NCBI GenBank assembly: GCA_965218935.1
Contig: CBDCMH010000002.1
Coordinates: forward strand, 310,001 to 374,000
Origin: JADFOI01 sp965218935
GTDB lineage: Bacteria; Acidobacteriota; UBA6911; RPQK01; JADFOI01
Reading direction: 5' to 3'
DNA: 64,000 nt
Made by a program: the position numbers and the translations under genes. How positions within the stretch are numbered: the stretch's first letter is position 1; every line of letters starts with the position of its first letter. Below the pieces are notes generated by a model. The model was not told where the DNA came from, made no database searches, and saw only the letters and a list, made by a program, of their open reading frames with translations. Below, one piece after another: positions 16,622-24,313 of the stretch.

Positions 16622-16664
16622 ATAAGGGCTCTTGGGTACTACCGTATATAATTCCCCTTCTTTC

Positions 16665-17454
16665 GGGTCGCTTACGTATTCACCTTGAGCTTGAGTTGGA
16701 TCCCATTGTGGTTTTGGAACAAGGAGAGATCGTCGGCGAACTCTCTCTCATCGATGGTCAGCTGACCTCAGCCCATGTCGTTGCCGATCAGGAGTGCCGC
16801 CTACTCGTACTCGGCGACAAAACACTGTGGTCTCTGGTTGTTTCTTGCCACGCCGTCGCTCGCAATCTCTTATTTGTCCTGGCTCAGCGTTTACGCCATG
16901 GAAATTCTCTCATCTTGACAGCTCAACAGTTAAAGCCCCTCGAGAGCTACGCGGTTATCGATGTTCTTACAGGCCTGCATAACCGTCATGGGCTGGATAC
17001 CCTACTGGCACAGGAAATGCGACAAAGTCAGCGGGGGGGTTCGGCTCTCTCTTCACTGCTCTTTGATATCGATGGCTTCAATAGCTACAACCGCTCTCAT
17101 GGACATCGAGGGGGTGACCGTGTCCTTTATACAATCTCACGGACTCTGCGAGAAGGCATAGGTGAGAAGGGATTGATTGCGCGCTACGACGGAGATCAGT
17201 TCCTCATCCTTTTGCCAGGCACGGATGCCCGTGCTGCCGAGGAGACCGGCGACCGCCTGCGTGGCGAGGCTTGCCAGGCCAAAATAGTTCAAGCAGACCA
17301 GCGTCCTTTGCCCCCCGTTACCCTCTCGGGTGGTCTGGCCGAAATGAGCGAAGAGGATACGCCCGTATCGTTGATTGCCGCAACCAAGTGGGCCCTTCAT
17401 CAAGCTAAGAGAGAGGGAGGCGATCGTTTGTCTCGGGTTCACCGTCCCCGCTAG
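16665..17454 (+). pseudogene. Cyclic-nucleotide-binding/GGDEF protein, 3' half
   Basis: Continues the gene begun at 12300: RLRIHLELELDPIVVLEQGEIVGELSLIDGQ completes the cNMP-binding fold, followed by a helical linker and a GGDEF domain. The GGDEF core is recognisable from DVLTGLHNRHGLD and DIDGFNSYNRSHGHRGGDRVL, but the signature loop reads DGDQF instead of GGDEF. Even the uninterrupted protein was therefore probably not an active diguanylate cyclase. The stop codon TAG (17452-17454) is supplied by an interspersed repeat. A fragment could be translated from internal starts. Confidence 0.85.
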
Positions 17455-17520
17455 CCCAGATTATGCATAGGTTCTCGTCACGAATCGACGAAAGCGCCGA
17501 CCTGAGTGCGTTGCGCCACG
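17451..17520 (+). repeat. CTAG-type interspersed repeat, copy a
   Basis: Begins CTAGCCCAGATTATGCATAG and continues through GCGACGAAAGCGCCGACCTG-like sequence to about 17520. It supplies the stop codon of the GGDEF gene. Same family as copies at 17691, 19250, 38289, 54455 and 58515. Confidence 0.7.
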
Positions 17521-17690
17521 CGCGACCCGCAAGCGGATGTCCCGAAGCCCCCGCAAACGTACTCTCTGCAGTACGTTACAGCACTATATCTATGAAACGA
17601 GGCACTAAGGAGGCTTATAGAGCCCTGTAACTTATGTCCAGATGGTGGTAGTATGGAAGTATAAGCATTTTGCTCCGGTTGAACGGACCG

Positions 17691-17749
17691 AGCCCGGATG
17701 ATGCATGAATTCTCTACTGCAGCGACGAGAACTTATGCATAATGGGCTA
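17691..17749 (+). repeat. CTAG-type interspersed repeat, copy b (palindromic)
   Basis: A 59-bp imperfect palindrome from AGCCCGGATGATGCAT to ATGCATAATGGGCT, with the shared core TCTCTACTGCAGCGACGAGA. It lies upstream of a small lipoprotein gene. Confidence 0.7.
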
Positions 17750-17768
17750 ATGAATTCATGGGGATAAG

Positions 17769-18158
17769 ATGAAAATAAAACTGACTCAGAATTTATTTGG
17801 CGTCGTCCTACTTCTCAATGTTGTCTTGTTTCTCAATATAGGTTGTTCCTCAGCAACGAAAAATTCAGGTTCATTGGGCGACCCTTTGGAAAGAATTTCC
17901 GTTCGGAGATCTCCGGCAGCTGGAGTATCCATCACCAGAACTAAAGAAGAAGACAAGTATGATTTTTACATATCTTTGCTCGATGAATCTGGGGAACCCT
18001 CCAGAACCTATATCGTCAAAGGTTTCGGCGAGCAAGCCGAGGCTCAATTCTACGGAAATCTCAATTCTGTGATCATCAACAATGAGCGTGAAATCCTCTA
18101 TGCATTGGTTGTCGATAAAGACATTGAATATCGCAGACATGTAGATGATCCGCAATAA
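17769..18158 (+). CDS. Small lipoprotein of unknown function
   Basis: 129 residues. A hydrophobic signal (residues 9-25) ends in the lipobox NIGC, so the mature protein would start at Cys26 and be lipidated. The remainder is soluble with alternating strands (DFYISLLDESG, RTYIVKGFG, NSVIINNEREILYALVVDKDIEYR) and no known motif. It lies between two copies of the interspersed repeat and an IS481. Codon use is AT-richer than the flanking genes, hinting at separate ancestry. Confidence 0.65.
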   Translation: MKIKLTQNLFGVVLLLNVVLFLNIGCSSATKNSGSLGDPLERISVRRSPAAGVSITRTKEEDKYDFYISLLDESGEPSRTYIVKGFGEQAEAQFYGNLNSVIINNEREILYALVVDKDIEYRRHVDDPQ

Positions 18159-18196
18159 CTGGAACCCGTACTCTCCTATCCACTCTGACTCCTGTC

Positions 18197-19144
18197 CTAG
18201 CTGTGCATTCTCAAGACATTGTTCAGAAGGGGAAGTCTGCTGATAGGAGGCAGGCCACCCAGGCTCTGATGTTTCCGGTGATGATTATAGAAGTGAAGCC
18301 AGGGGCGAAGCCAGCGAATACGGTGGCCTGAACTGCGGTAGGAGAAGCGGTAGGCCCACTCACGGAGGAGAGTCTGGATCAAGCGCTCTGCTTTGCCGTT
18401 GGTTTGAGGCCGGTAAGGACGGGTGCGGAGGTGGCGAAGGCCCAGTTGCTTGCAAAGACCCTGGAAAGCGTGGGAGAGATAACAGGAGCCGTTATCGATC
18501 AGGACCTCTTCCACCCGGATGCCCCGCTCTTGGAACCAGAGGACGGCTCGGCCGAGAAAAGCCATGGCCGAGTGTTTACGCTCGTCAGAGAGGACTTCGA
18601 CATAGGCCAATCGAGAAGCATCGTCGATGCACACATGGACAAACTCCCATCCCACTCCCCGAGCTCGGCGCCGTTTATCTCCGGTGATGCGATGCCCCAC
18701 GCCAGCAATCTTGCCCAGTTTTTTGATGTCCAAGTGCAACAACTGTCCAGGATGGTCGCGCTCGTAGCGACGAGTGGGCTGTGCAGGCTCCAGGTTCTTC
18801 AAGCGTCCCCATCCGGCTTGTTGGAGGATTCGGGCCACGGTGGAGCGGGCCAGACCCAAACGAGCGGCAATCTCGGCTGCCACCATTCGACGGCGGCGAA
18901 AACGGCAGATCGCCTCCCGATCCCGCCTCGGGGTTTGACGGGGACTCCTTCTGGGTCTGCAAGACCGGTCTTGCAGACCCAGAAGGCCTTGGGCTCGATA
19001 GCGAGCCAGCCACTTGTAGACCGTCCTCTCACTGATACCCAGCGACTGGGCCACATCCTGGACCGATTGGCCTTGCTCTTTCACTCGTTGGATGATCAGT
19101 TCTCGACTTCTTGGGCAGGTTAGGGCATTGTGGTGGATGTCCAT
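18197..19144 (-). CDS. IS481-family transposase
   Basis: 315 residues. An N-terminal helix-turn-helix (SVQDVAQSLGISERTVYKWLARYRAQG, about 27-53) is followed by a second homeodomain-like helix set (AAEIAARLGLARSTVARIL). The rve catalytic core shows the DDE residues in LHLDIKKLGK, VLIDNGSCYL and PQTNGKAERLIQTL. The frame is intact. The stop codon TAG lies in the CTAG target duplication outside the element, so the target site completes the gene. Confidence 0.93.
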   Translation of the reverse strand: MDIHHNALTCPRSRELIIQRVKEQGQSVQDVAQSLGISERTVYKWLARYRAQGLLGLQDRSCRPRRSPRQTPRRDREAICRFRRRRMVAAEIAARLGLARSTVARILQQAGWGRLKNLEPAQPTRRYERDHPGQLLHLDIKKLGKIAGVGHRITGDKRRRARGVGWEFVHVCIDDASRLAYVEVLSDERKHSAMAFLGRAVLWFQERGIRVEEVLIDNGSCYLSHAFQGLCKQLGLRHLRTRPYRPQTNGKAERLIQTLLREWAYRFSYRSSGHRIRWLRPWLHFYNHHRKHQSLGGLPPISRLPLLNNVLRMHS

Positions 19145-19249
19145 TCGGGTTCTCCTTTCGGTGCTGGTGGTTTAATCTTCCAATCAGCTTTACCGAAAAG
19201 GCTCGGATGGACAACCCCTTTTACTGAACAACCTGTTGAGAGTTCACAC
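18201..19249 (-). mobile_element. IS481-family insertion sequence targeting CTAG
   Basis: A 1049-bp element with imperfect terminal repeats (left TGTGCATTCTCAAGA, right TGTGAACTCTCAACA read inward, both followed by TTGTTCAG). It is flanked by the 4-bp direct repeat CTAG (18197-18200 and 19250-19253). The right CTAG is the first four bases of interspersed repeat copy c, so the insertion target was the repeat end. Confidence 0.85.
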
Positions 19250-19309
19250 CTAGCCCGGACTATGCATTCTCTACTGCAGAGACGAGAACCTATGCATAAT
19301 CCGGGCTAG
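19250..19309 (+). repeat. CTAG-type interspersed repeat, copy c (60-bp palindrome)
   Basis: The clearest copy: it runs from CTAGCCCGGACTATGCAT to ATGCATAATCCGGGCTAG, with the core CTCTACTGCAGAGACGAGA. The ends are perfectly complementary over 10 bases, so a hairpin or cruciform can form. The IS481 element abuts its left end. Confidence 0.85.
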
Positions 19310-19323
19310 AAAGATCCCTCTCT

Positions 19324-19623
19324 ATGGAACCTGATGATGTAGTGGAACGGATCAAAAGGAAGGCTCTGGCCATGGAGCTGGGTGAGGTCAGTGTCCACTA
19401 TCGTGGGTCTACGGGGGGAATGGAGGACCTTTTTGACATTACCCAGGGGGAAAGGTTGACGCTCCTACGCCTCCTGCCTCAAGACCCGACTTCTGAAAAT
19501 CGAGAGGGGGCACTGGATCAACAAATAGAGAAAGTCCTTCAGGCCCTCAGCCAACAGCAGCCCGACCTCAGCCTTCTGGTGTATCCCGTCAGCGAAAGTG
19601 GGACACATAGGGCCGAGAGTTAA
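19324..19623 (+). CDS. Hypothetical protein, 3' end overwritten by IS3 element
   Basis: 99 residues, unrecognised. MEPDDVVERIKRKALAMELGEVSVHYRGSTGGMEDLFDITQGERLTLLRLL looks like a genuine soluble alpha/beta protein. The last dozen residues are encoded by the left end of the IS3 element, whose terminal repeat starts at 19589. The native gene therefore probably continued further and is truncated by insertion. A CTAG-type repeat lies just upstream. Confidence 0.5.
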   Translation: MEPDDVVERIKRKALAMELGEVSVHYRGSTGGMEDLFDITQGERLTLLRLLPQDPTSENREGALDQQIEKVLQALSQQQPDLSLLVYPVSESGTHRAES

Positions 19624-19735
19624 GAGAGAGTTGGAAGGTTTGAGGGGGTGAGATCTCACCCCCTCAAAGGGCTGATCTTGACAGCCCATCAGAGCAAGCC
19701 GATGCTGGTCATGGCACAACCAAAAGGAGAACGCT

Positions 19736-20359
19736 ATGACCACAGACGTCGTCAAACAGATCCGTAGGGCCACCCGCCGGAGATTCACGGCCGAAGAGAA
19801 GATCCACATCGTTTTGGAGGGGCTCCGCGGAGAGATTCCCGTCACCGAACTGTGCCGCAAAGAAGGGATTCAACCTTCGATCTACTACAAGTGGTCCAAG
19901 GCCTTCCTGGATTCGGGCAAAAACGGTCTAACCCGGGAGACCCAACGGAATGCGACTTCCGGTGAGGTGCGTCGCTTGAAGGAGGAGAATGAGGCCTTGA
20001 AGAAGGCGGTGGCCGAGACGGTAGTGGAGAACCAAAAGCTAAAAAAAGTTTGGGCCTGTAAGGCGAAGGAGGTATCAGAGGATGCTCAGCGAGCACAAGC
20101 TGGAAGTTTTAAGGACAGTGGAGGCCTCCGAGTTACCGGTCCGGGAGGTGCTGGATCAACTCGAGATCCCCCGCTCGACCTACTATCGCTGGAGACACCA
20201 CTTTCGAAAGAGGGGGTTGGCAGGCTTGCGGGACCGTCCCCCAGGATCAGGACGGGTTTGGAATCAGATCCTGCCCAAAGAACGGGACCGAATCCTGGAG
20301 ATGGCGCTGCTGTTTCCAGAGTGGTCCTCACGAGAAGTGAGCTGCCAGGTGACGGATAG
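19736..20359 (+). CDS. IS3-family transposase OrfA
   Basis: The meaningful part is residues 1-105. It has a helix-turn-helix (FTAEEKIHIVLEGLRGEIPVTELCRKEGIQPSIYYKW) and then a leucine-zipper-like coiled coil (RRLKEENEALKKAVAETVVENQKLKKV). At 20041-20047 there is a run of seven A. Slipping by -1 would end the protein at once (SLGL-stop), matching the usual OrfA length; the in-frame version runs on into unrelated sequence. So either slippage occurs or a base was lost from the run. Confidence 0.8.
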   Translation: MTTDVVKQIRRATRRRFTAEEKIHIVLEGLRGEIPVTELCRKEGIQPSIYYKWSKAFLDSGKNGLTRETQRNATSGEVRRLKEENEALKKAVAETVVENQKLKKVWACKAKEVSEDAQRAQAGSFKDSGGLRVTGPGGAGSTRDPPLDLLSLETPLSKEGVGRLAGPSPRIRTGLESDPAQRTGPNPGDGAAVSRVVLTRSELPGDG

Positions 20360-21080
20360 GTGCGGGTTTACGGTCTCGGAATCCTCGGTCTACCGGATTT
20401 TGAAAGCGGAAGGGCTGATTCGGGAGGTTCAACTCCGGAGCTTTCCAGCCGAATCGGAATATCGAATCAAGACGACCCGACCCAACCAGCAGTGGCAAAC
20501 GGATGCGACCTATCTTCTGGTCAAGAACTGGGGCTGGTACTATCTGATCTCAGTACTGGATGACTTTAGCCGGAGGATCCTGGCCTGGGGACTTCACACG
20601 GCCATGCGTGCTGGAGACTTCAGCCAGGTGGTCGAGGCGGCTTGTGAGAGAACGGGTGTGGAACAGGCTCCGTTGTCTGATCGGCCCCGGCTGGTGACAG
20701 ACCGCGGACCGGCTTTGATCTCCAAAGACTTTGGTCAGTATCTGGAGACCAAGGGACTGGGCCACATCCTGGCCTCACCCTATCATCCCCAGACCAACGG
20801 GAAGATCGAACGCTACCATCGTTCCTGCAAGGAACGCATCAACCTAATGGTCTGGGAGACACCCGAGGAGTTGGAGCGAGAAATCGCGGTCTTTATCGAC
20901 TACTACAACTCCAGGCGCTATCACGAGGCCCTGGGTAACGTCACACCCGATGACATGTACTTCGCAAGACGAGATTCCATCCACACAAAAAGGAGAAGAT
21001 TGAAAGGAGTCACCCTTGCCCGTCGGCAGGCGATCAATGCTGAACTAGCCCGATCAGCATCGGTTCCCACTGTCTCTTAG
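20082..21080 (+). CDS. IS3-family transposase OrfB (catalytic)
   Basis: 332 residues. It starts at the ATG at 20082 behind a strong AAGGAGG, so it can be translated independently of OrfA. The HTH_21 region (DQLEIPRSTYYRWRHHF) precedes the rve domain. The DDE residues lie in QTDATYLLVK, VTDRGPALIS and PQTNGKIERYHRSCKER. The frame is intact. It joins the element ends during copy-out paste-in transposition. Confidence 0.93.
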   Translation: MLSEHKLEVLRTVEASELPVREVLDQLEIPRSTYYRWRHHFRKRGLAGLRDRPPGSGRVWNQILPKERDRILEMALLFPEWSSREVSCQVTDRCGFTVSESSVYRILKAEGLIREVQLRSFPAESEYRIKTTRPNQQWQTDATYLLVKNWGWYYLISVLDDFSRRILAWGLHTAMRAGDFSQVVEAACERTGVEQAPLSDRPRLVTDRGPALISKDFGQYLETKGLGHILASPYHPQTNGKIERYHRSCKERINLMVWETPEELEREIAVFIDYYNSRRYHEALGNVTPDDMYFARRDSIHTKRRRLKGVTLARRQAINAELARSASVPTVS

Positions 21081-21111
21081 CTTGGAACCCCAAATGTCCC
21101 ATTCTCGCTGA

Positions 21112-21237
21112 AGACGTACACTCATCCTGGTCGCTCAAGTCCGTAACATCGAAAGGCCAGCTAGGAAGCCCGGCCCGGGCAGAAGCCGAGACAAAAAGTA
21201 AAACGATCGCTACATAGTGCAGTGCTCTGGTGCTCAT
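21112..21237 (-). pseudogene. N-terminal fragment of a secreted protein cut by IS3
   Basis: The minus strand starts at the ATG at 21237. It has a clear signal peptide (LHYVAIVLLFVSASARA) followed by about 20 mature residues (GLPSWPFDVTDLSDQDECTSS). Coding then runs into the right end of the IS3 element at 21111. The remainder is not recognisable on the far side of the element, so the gene is truncated. Not identifiable from so little sequence. Confidence 0.6.
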
Positions 21238-21334
21238 GGTTTGATTCCCGCTACCTTTCTGCTTCCTGTGATGATCGCACGACTGGGCCACACCGGGAGC
21301 GCCCTTTGATCTTACGGCCTCGGTGCTTTCGAAG

Positions 21335-22354
21335 CTAACTGATTTCAATGAAATAGGGAACGGAATTGAGGGCAAGACCCACGAAAAGCAGGGCCAGGGA
21401 TGGGAAGAGAAAAACCTGATAGTAGGGAACGTTGGTCTCCAGGGTCCGCTGTACAAACACCCCTTTTTCAATCTCGTCGATGGTTTTATAAGCAAGCTCG
21501 AGTTGACTTTGGTTTCGGGCGTCGAAATACTGGCCTCCTGAGTCCCTGATCGCCTGAATGAGCGTCTGCACCTTCTCTTTTCGAGTGATCTCCTCTCCCA
21601 GTTCCACCCCAATTAAGTAAACACGATACCCATAGAAGCGGGCCTCGCCAAGCGCCTCGACCGGATCTCTTCCATAATTGTGCTCACCATCGCTGAAGAC
21701 GACAACCACCTTGTTCTTGGTTTCTGGATCCTCCTCGCGCCGAAACAAATCGATCGCCGTATTGATGCCTTCTCCAATCGCCGTCATTCCTTCACCGATC
21801 AGGATGGCTGGATCTGCCATTAGAATATACTTTTCCAGATAAGCACGATCAGTGGTCAAGGGACTGACCACATAACTATTTTCCGAAAAAGTGACCAAAG
21901 CCAATCGATCACTCTTCCTTATTGCCACGAAATCGAATAGGGCATTCTGTACTGCCTCCATACGAGTCTCAGGCATGGGCATTTGACTTCCCCCTGCAGT
22001 TCCCCTCGCTCGCATATCGTACAGTTCACGATGTTCTTCCCATCCCCCCATCACCTCTTGCATGCTGGAGGAGAGATCCACTACCAGAACAATATCGAGT
22101 CCTTCCAGCTGCGTGATGCCCTCCTTGAAGGTAATACGGGGCTCCATCAGGGCAATTCCGACGCCCAGCAGCCCAAGAGCAAAAAAAATGCGGGGAAGAA
22201 ACCTGAGAGCAGAGGGCTTCAGGGAAGGCATGATCGGCTGATCCACCAGGCTGTGGGCCAAGTAGTGCTTTCTCTTTCTCCACAGGATGAGTGCCAGCAA
22301 GAGAAAGACTGGGATCAGAACTTTGTATAGGAGATCAAATTGAGCAAATTGCAC
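21335..22354 (-). CDS. VWA-domain membrane protein, BatA/BatB type
   Basis: 339 residues. N-terminal membrane segments (about 10-25 and 52-70) and a C-terminal one (FLFPSLALLFVGLALNSVPYF) flank a periplasmic von Willebrand A domain. The metal-site motif reads DLSSS near residue 92, with conserved GEGMTAIGEG and FSDGEHN. It closely follows a BatD-like and a DUF58 gene in the same direction, the canonical aerotolerance/MoxR-associated cluster. These clusters are thought to act in envelope protein quality control or complex assembly. No defect seen. Confidence 0.85.
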   Translation of the reverse strand: MQFAQFDLLYKVLIPVFLLLALILWRKRKHYLAHSLVDQPIMPSLKPSALRFLPRIFFALGLLGVGIALMEPRITFKEGITQLEGLDIVLVVDLSSSMQEVMGGWEEHRELYDMRARGTAGGSQMPMPETRMEAVQNALFDFVAIRKSDRLALVTFSENSYVVSPLTTDRAYLEKYILMADPAILIGEGMTAIGEGINTAIDLFRREEDPETKNKVVVVFSDGEHNYGRDPVEALGEARFYGYRVYLIGVELGEEITRKEKVQTLIQAIRDSGGQYFDARNQSQLELAYKTIDEIEKGVFVQRTLETNVPYYQVFLFPSLALLFVGLALNSVPYFIEIS

Positions 22355-22360
22355 GATCTT

Positions 22361-23314
22361 TTATACACACAGTTTTTTTATTTCCTGCACATCCTGCCGG
22401 AAGGCGTCTTCCCACCCGGAGCTATTGTCTGGTGCATAGCGGCAGCTCTGCCCATGTTCGAAAACTCCGGCCAGAACTGCGCTTTGCCCAGGGAGGAGCT
22501 TCCCTTGATTCAGCTTGCCACTCAACTCTGCTTGGATCAGACCTTGGGTGGGTATCTCCCAGAAATAATCGATGTACTTTCCCACCACCTCCTCCAGGGC
22601 CCAGTACTGATCTTTGATCTCCACACCGTTGCTGCCCAGACTCTTTTCTAACCGATCCAACGAGCCCAAGCACTGCTCTAAGAACTGTTTCCGACCCAAC
22701 TGTTGTCGCCTTGCCTGCCACTCGGGCACCTTTCTCCACACCCACGCTCCCAGTGGCAGGCAGCTCACCAGCAAACCAGCCAGGCCGGCCACCAGGGGCA
22801 CCCAGCTTCGTTCAGGGGCTTCGGAGAGGAGCAGTGACTCCTTAATCCATGCCATTTCGACCGGCTGATTCAGTGTACTTCGAATTGACATGGGCAACGG
22901 GGGGATCTGCATTCCCTCAGTGGTGGGTGCGTTGGCTTCCGTTGGACCGGGCTTTTCGTAGCGAAAAGTCAAGCCAGGAATTTCCACCTGTTTGTCACCA
23001 ATTTCGTAGTTCGCCAACAGGTAATCGAAGACATATCGGAGCTGCTCCCCCACTTCCTCTCTGGTTTGCTGCATTTCAATCAGATGGAAGGGCTCGAAGC
23101 TGACATTCTGCTCGTCAAAGTCCTCCAGATTGACTTGCAAATCCTTCTTAACCGTCAGGGTAATCCGGTAGTGAATCCGATCCCCGGGCCACACCGATGT
23201 CTGGCTGACATCTGTCTCGTAGCCGACGTCAGGTGGGGCGATCTCGGTCTGGGCGCTCAAGGAAAGGCTCATACCCGCAAGCAGAAACACAACGATCAGT
23301 TCATTTCGCATCAT
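22361..23314 (-). CDS. BatD-like protein with periplasmic domain and single membrane anchor
   Basis: 317 residues. A signal peptide (1-21) is followed by an immunoglobulin-like periplasmic region (SVWPGDRIHYRITLTVKKDLQV). One membrane helix (WVPLVAGLAGLLVSCLPLGAWVW, about 168-190) leads into a cytoplasmic helical tail. Its start overlaps the stop of the DUF58 gene by 4 bases, and its end lies 6 bases from the VWA gene start, so the three form an operon. BatD-type proteins accompany VWA partners in MoxR-associated systems. Confidence 0.75.
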   Translation of the reverse strand: MMRNELIVVFLLAGMSLSLSAQTEIAPPDVGYETDVSQTSVWPGDRIHYRITLTVKKDLQVNLEDFDEQNVSFEPFHLIEMQQTREEVGEQLRYVFDYLLANYEIGDKQVEIPGLTFRYEKPGPTEANAPTTEGMQIPPLPMSIRSTLNQPVEMAWIKESLLLSEAPERSWVPLVAGLAGLLVSCLPLGAWVWRKVPEWQARRQQLGRKQFLEQCLGSLDRLEKSLGSNGVEIKDQYWALEEVVGKYIDYFWEIPTQGLIQAELSGKLNQGKLLPGQSAVLAGVFEHGQSCRYAPDNSSGWEDAFRQDVQEIKKLCV

Positions 23315-24207
23315 CTTTTCCTTATCAAAAACAAACTATAGAGTAATTCAAAAAAAGGCTCATTCGTCTGGATCTCCTGGAAGTCTAAACCATATTGATA
23401 AAATTGGTCAATCAGGTCCCGACGTTGTTTCCTCAGATGCTCACTGTAGAGGAGCCGGTTCTTTTTAGACAGACGAACACATTGTTGGCGGCCTGACTCC
23501 AGATCCCGAAACCGAAGATAACCCCGTCCCTGGGGAAGCTTCGTCTCAAAGGGGTCGCTGAGAAGAACGGGAATCAAGTCATTCTTGGAAGCGATGTGCT
23601 TGAAGACGATTGCCTCGAACATGTTTTCTTGAAAGAGGAAATCCGAGATCAGACAAACGATAGCCATCCTACTCAAACACTGGCGTAGCCGCTCCAAGGC
23701 TGGGAGTATGCGGGTTTTCTTATGCTGAGAGGGTGTGAAATCCCACAACTGGCCCAATATGGTCCACAAGTGCGCCCTTCCCTTTTTCGGGGCTATCTCA
23801 ATTTCGACCTGATCCGTAAACCCCAGAAAGCCGATCCGCATCTGATCGGCCAAAGCAGAATAGGCTAACATGGCCGTGATGTACAACAAAAGCTCTTTTT
23901 TGGAACGGGCCCCTGTCACCATATTCATAGAGCCGGATAGATCCGCTACCACGAAGATGTCGATGTCCTTCTCCTCATGGGTATTCTTGATGAGGGTATA
24001 GCCCATTCTCGCCGTCGCATTCCAATCAATCTTGCGGGTGTCGTCACCAAACTCGTACTTTTTGTGGTCCCAGAAATCGTAGCCGTGTCCCTTGAGTAAA
24101 CTGATATGGTTTCCCACCAAAGGGTTACGAATCTTCTTTCTCGTAAAGAGCTCAATGTAATACAGATTTTCTTCGACATTACTTGGAATCATTGAACAAT
24201 CACTCAA
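23311..24207 (-). CDS. DUF58 domain protein (VWA-like, MoxR-associated)
   Basis: 298 residues. The DUF58 signature is present: HGYDFWDHKKYEFGDDTRKIDWNATARMG at about 40-70, then a VWA-like core with VVADLSGSMN near residue 90. Cytoplasmic, with no membrane segment. DUF58 proteins are normally encoded directly after moxR and are presumed adaptors of the MoxR AAA+ ATPase. Here moxR lies 11.3 kb away in the same orientation, so the cluster appears split. It overlaps the following BatD-like gene by 4 bases. Confidence 0.88.
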   Translation of the reverse strand: MSDCSMIPSNVEENLYYIELFTRKKIRNPLVGNHISLLKGHGYDFWDHKKYEFGDDTRKIDWNATARMGYTLIKNTHEEKDIDIFVVADLSGSMNMVTGARSKKELLLYITAMLAYSALADQMRIGFLGFTDQVEIEIAPKKGRAHLWTILGQLWDFTPSQHKKTRILPALERLRQCLSRMAIVCLISDFLFQENMFEAIVFKHIASKNDLIPVLLSDPFETKLPQGRGYLRFRDLESGRQQCVRLSKKNRLLYSEHLRKQRRDLIDQFYQYGLDFQEIQTNEPFFELLYSLFLIRKR

Positions 24208-24313
24208 CGCCTCATTTAAACGATCAAAGTCGAGTCACCCATGACAACCCAATCCGATAAAGAACCGAAACACGCTTCCCAGGCACTGGTGTTCAGAGGC
24301 GCAGTAGCCGTCT

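Larger units (their letters stand above)
12479..16656 (+). mobile_element. IS1595-like transposon with passenger genes
   Basis: A 4178-bp unit bounded by 23-bp terminal inverted repeats that match in 22 positions (12479-12501 and 16634-16656, both starting GGGAATTATATACG). It is flanked by the 8-bp direct duplication CTTCTTTC. GGG termini and an 8-bp duplication are typical of IS1595. Inside are the frameshifted ISXO2-type transposase, a convergent Cys-rich passenger gene, a nested second element (13918-15408), a secreted/membrane gene pair and two small plus-strand genes. Without the nested element it would be about 2.7 kb. Confidence 0.9.
19589..21111 (+). mobile_element. IS3-family insertion sequence
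   Basis: A 1523-bp element with imperfect terminal repeats (TCAGCGAAAGTGGGACA at 19589-19605; complement TCAGCGAGAATGGGACA at 21095-21111). It carries orfA and orfB in overlapping frames. No target duplication could be identified. Three short collinear patches of the same element, 100% identical where they match, occur at 41977-42080. Confidence 0.85.

Noticed and set aside
20041..20047. Programmed frameshift producing an OrfAB fusion in the IS3 element
   Set aside because: A -1 slip at the A7 run meets a stop after four codons, and orfB has its own strong ribosome site, so a fusion is not supported; only a short OrfA is.
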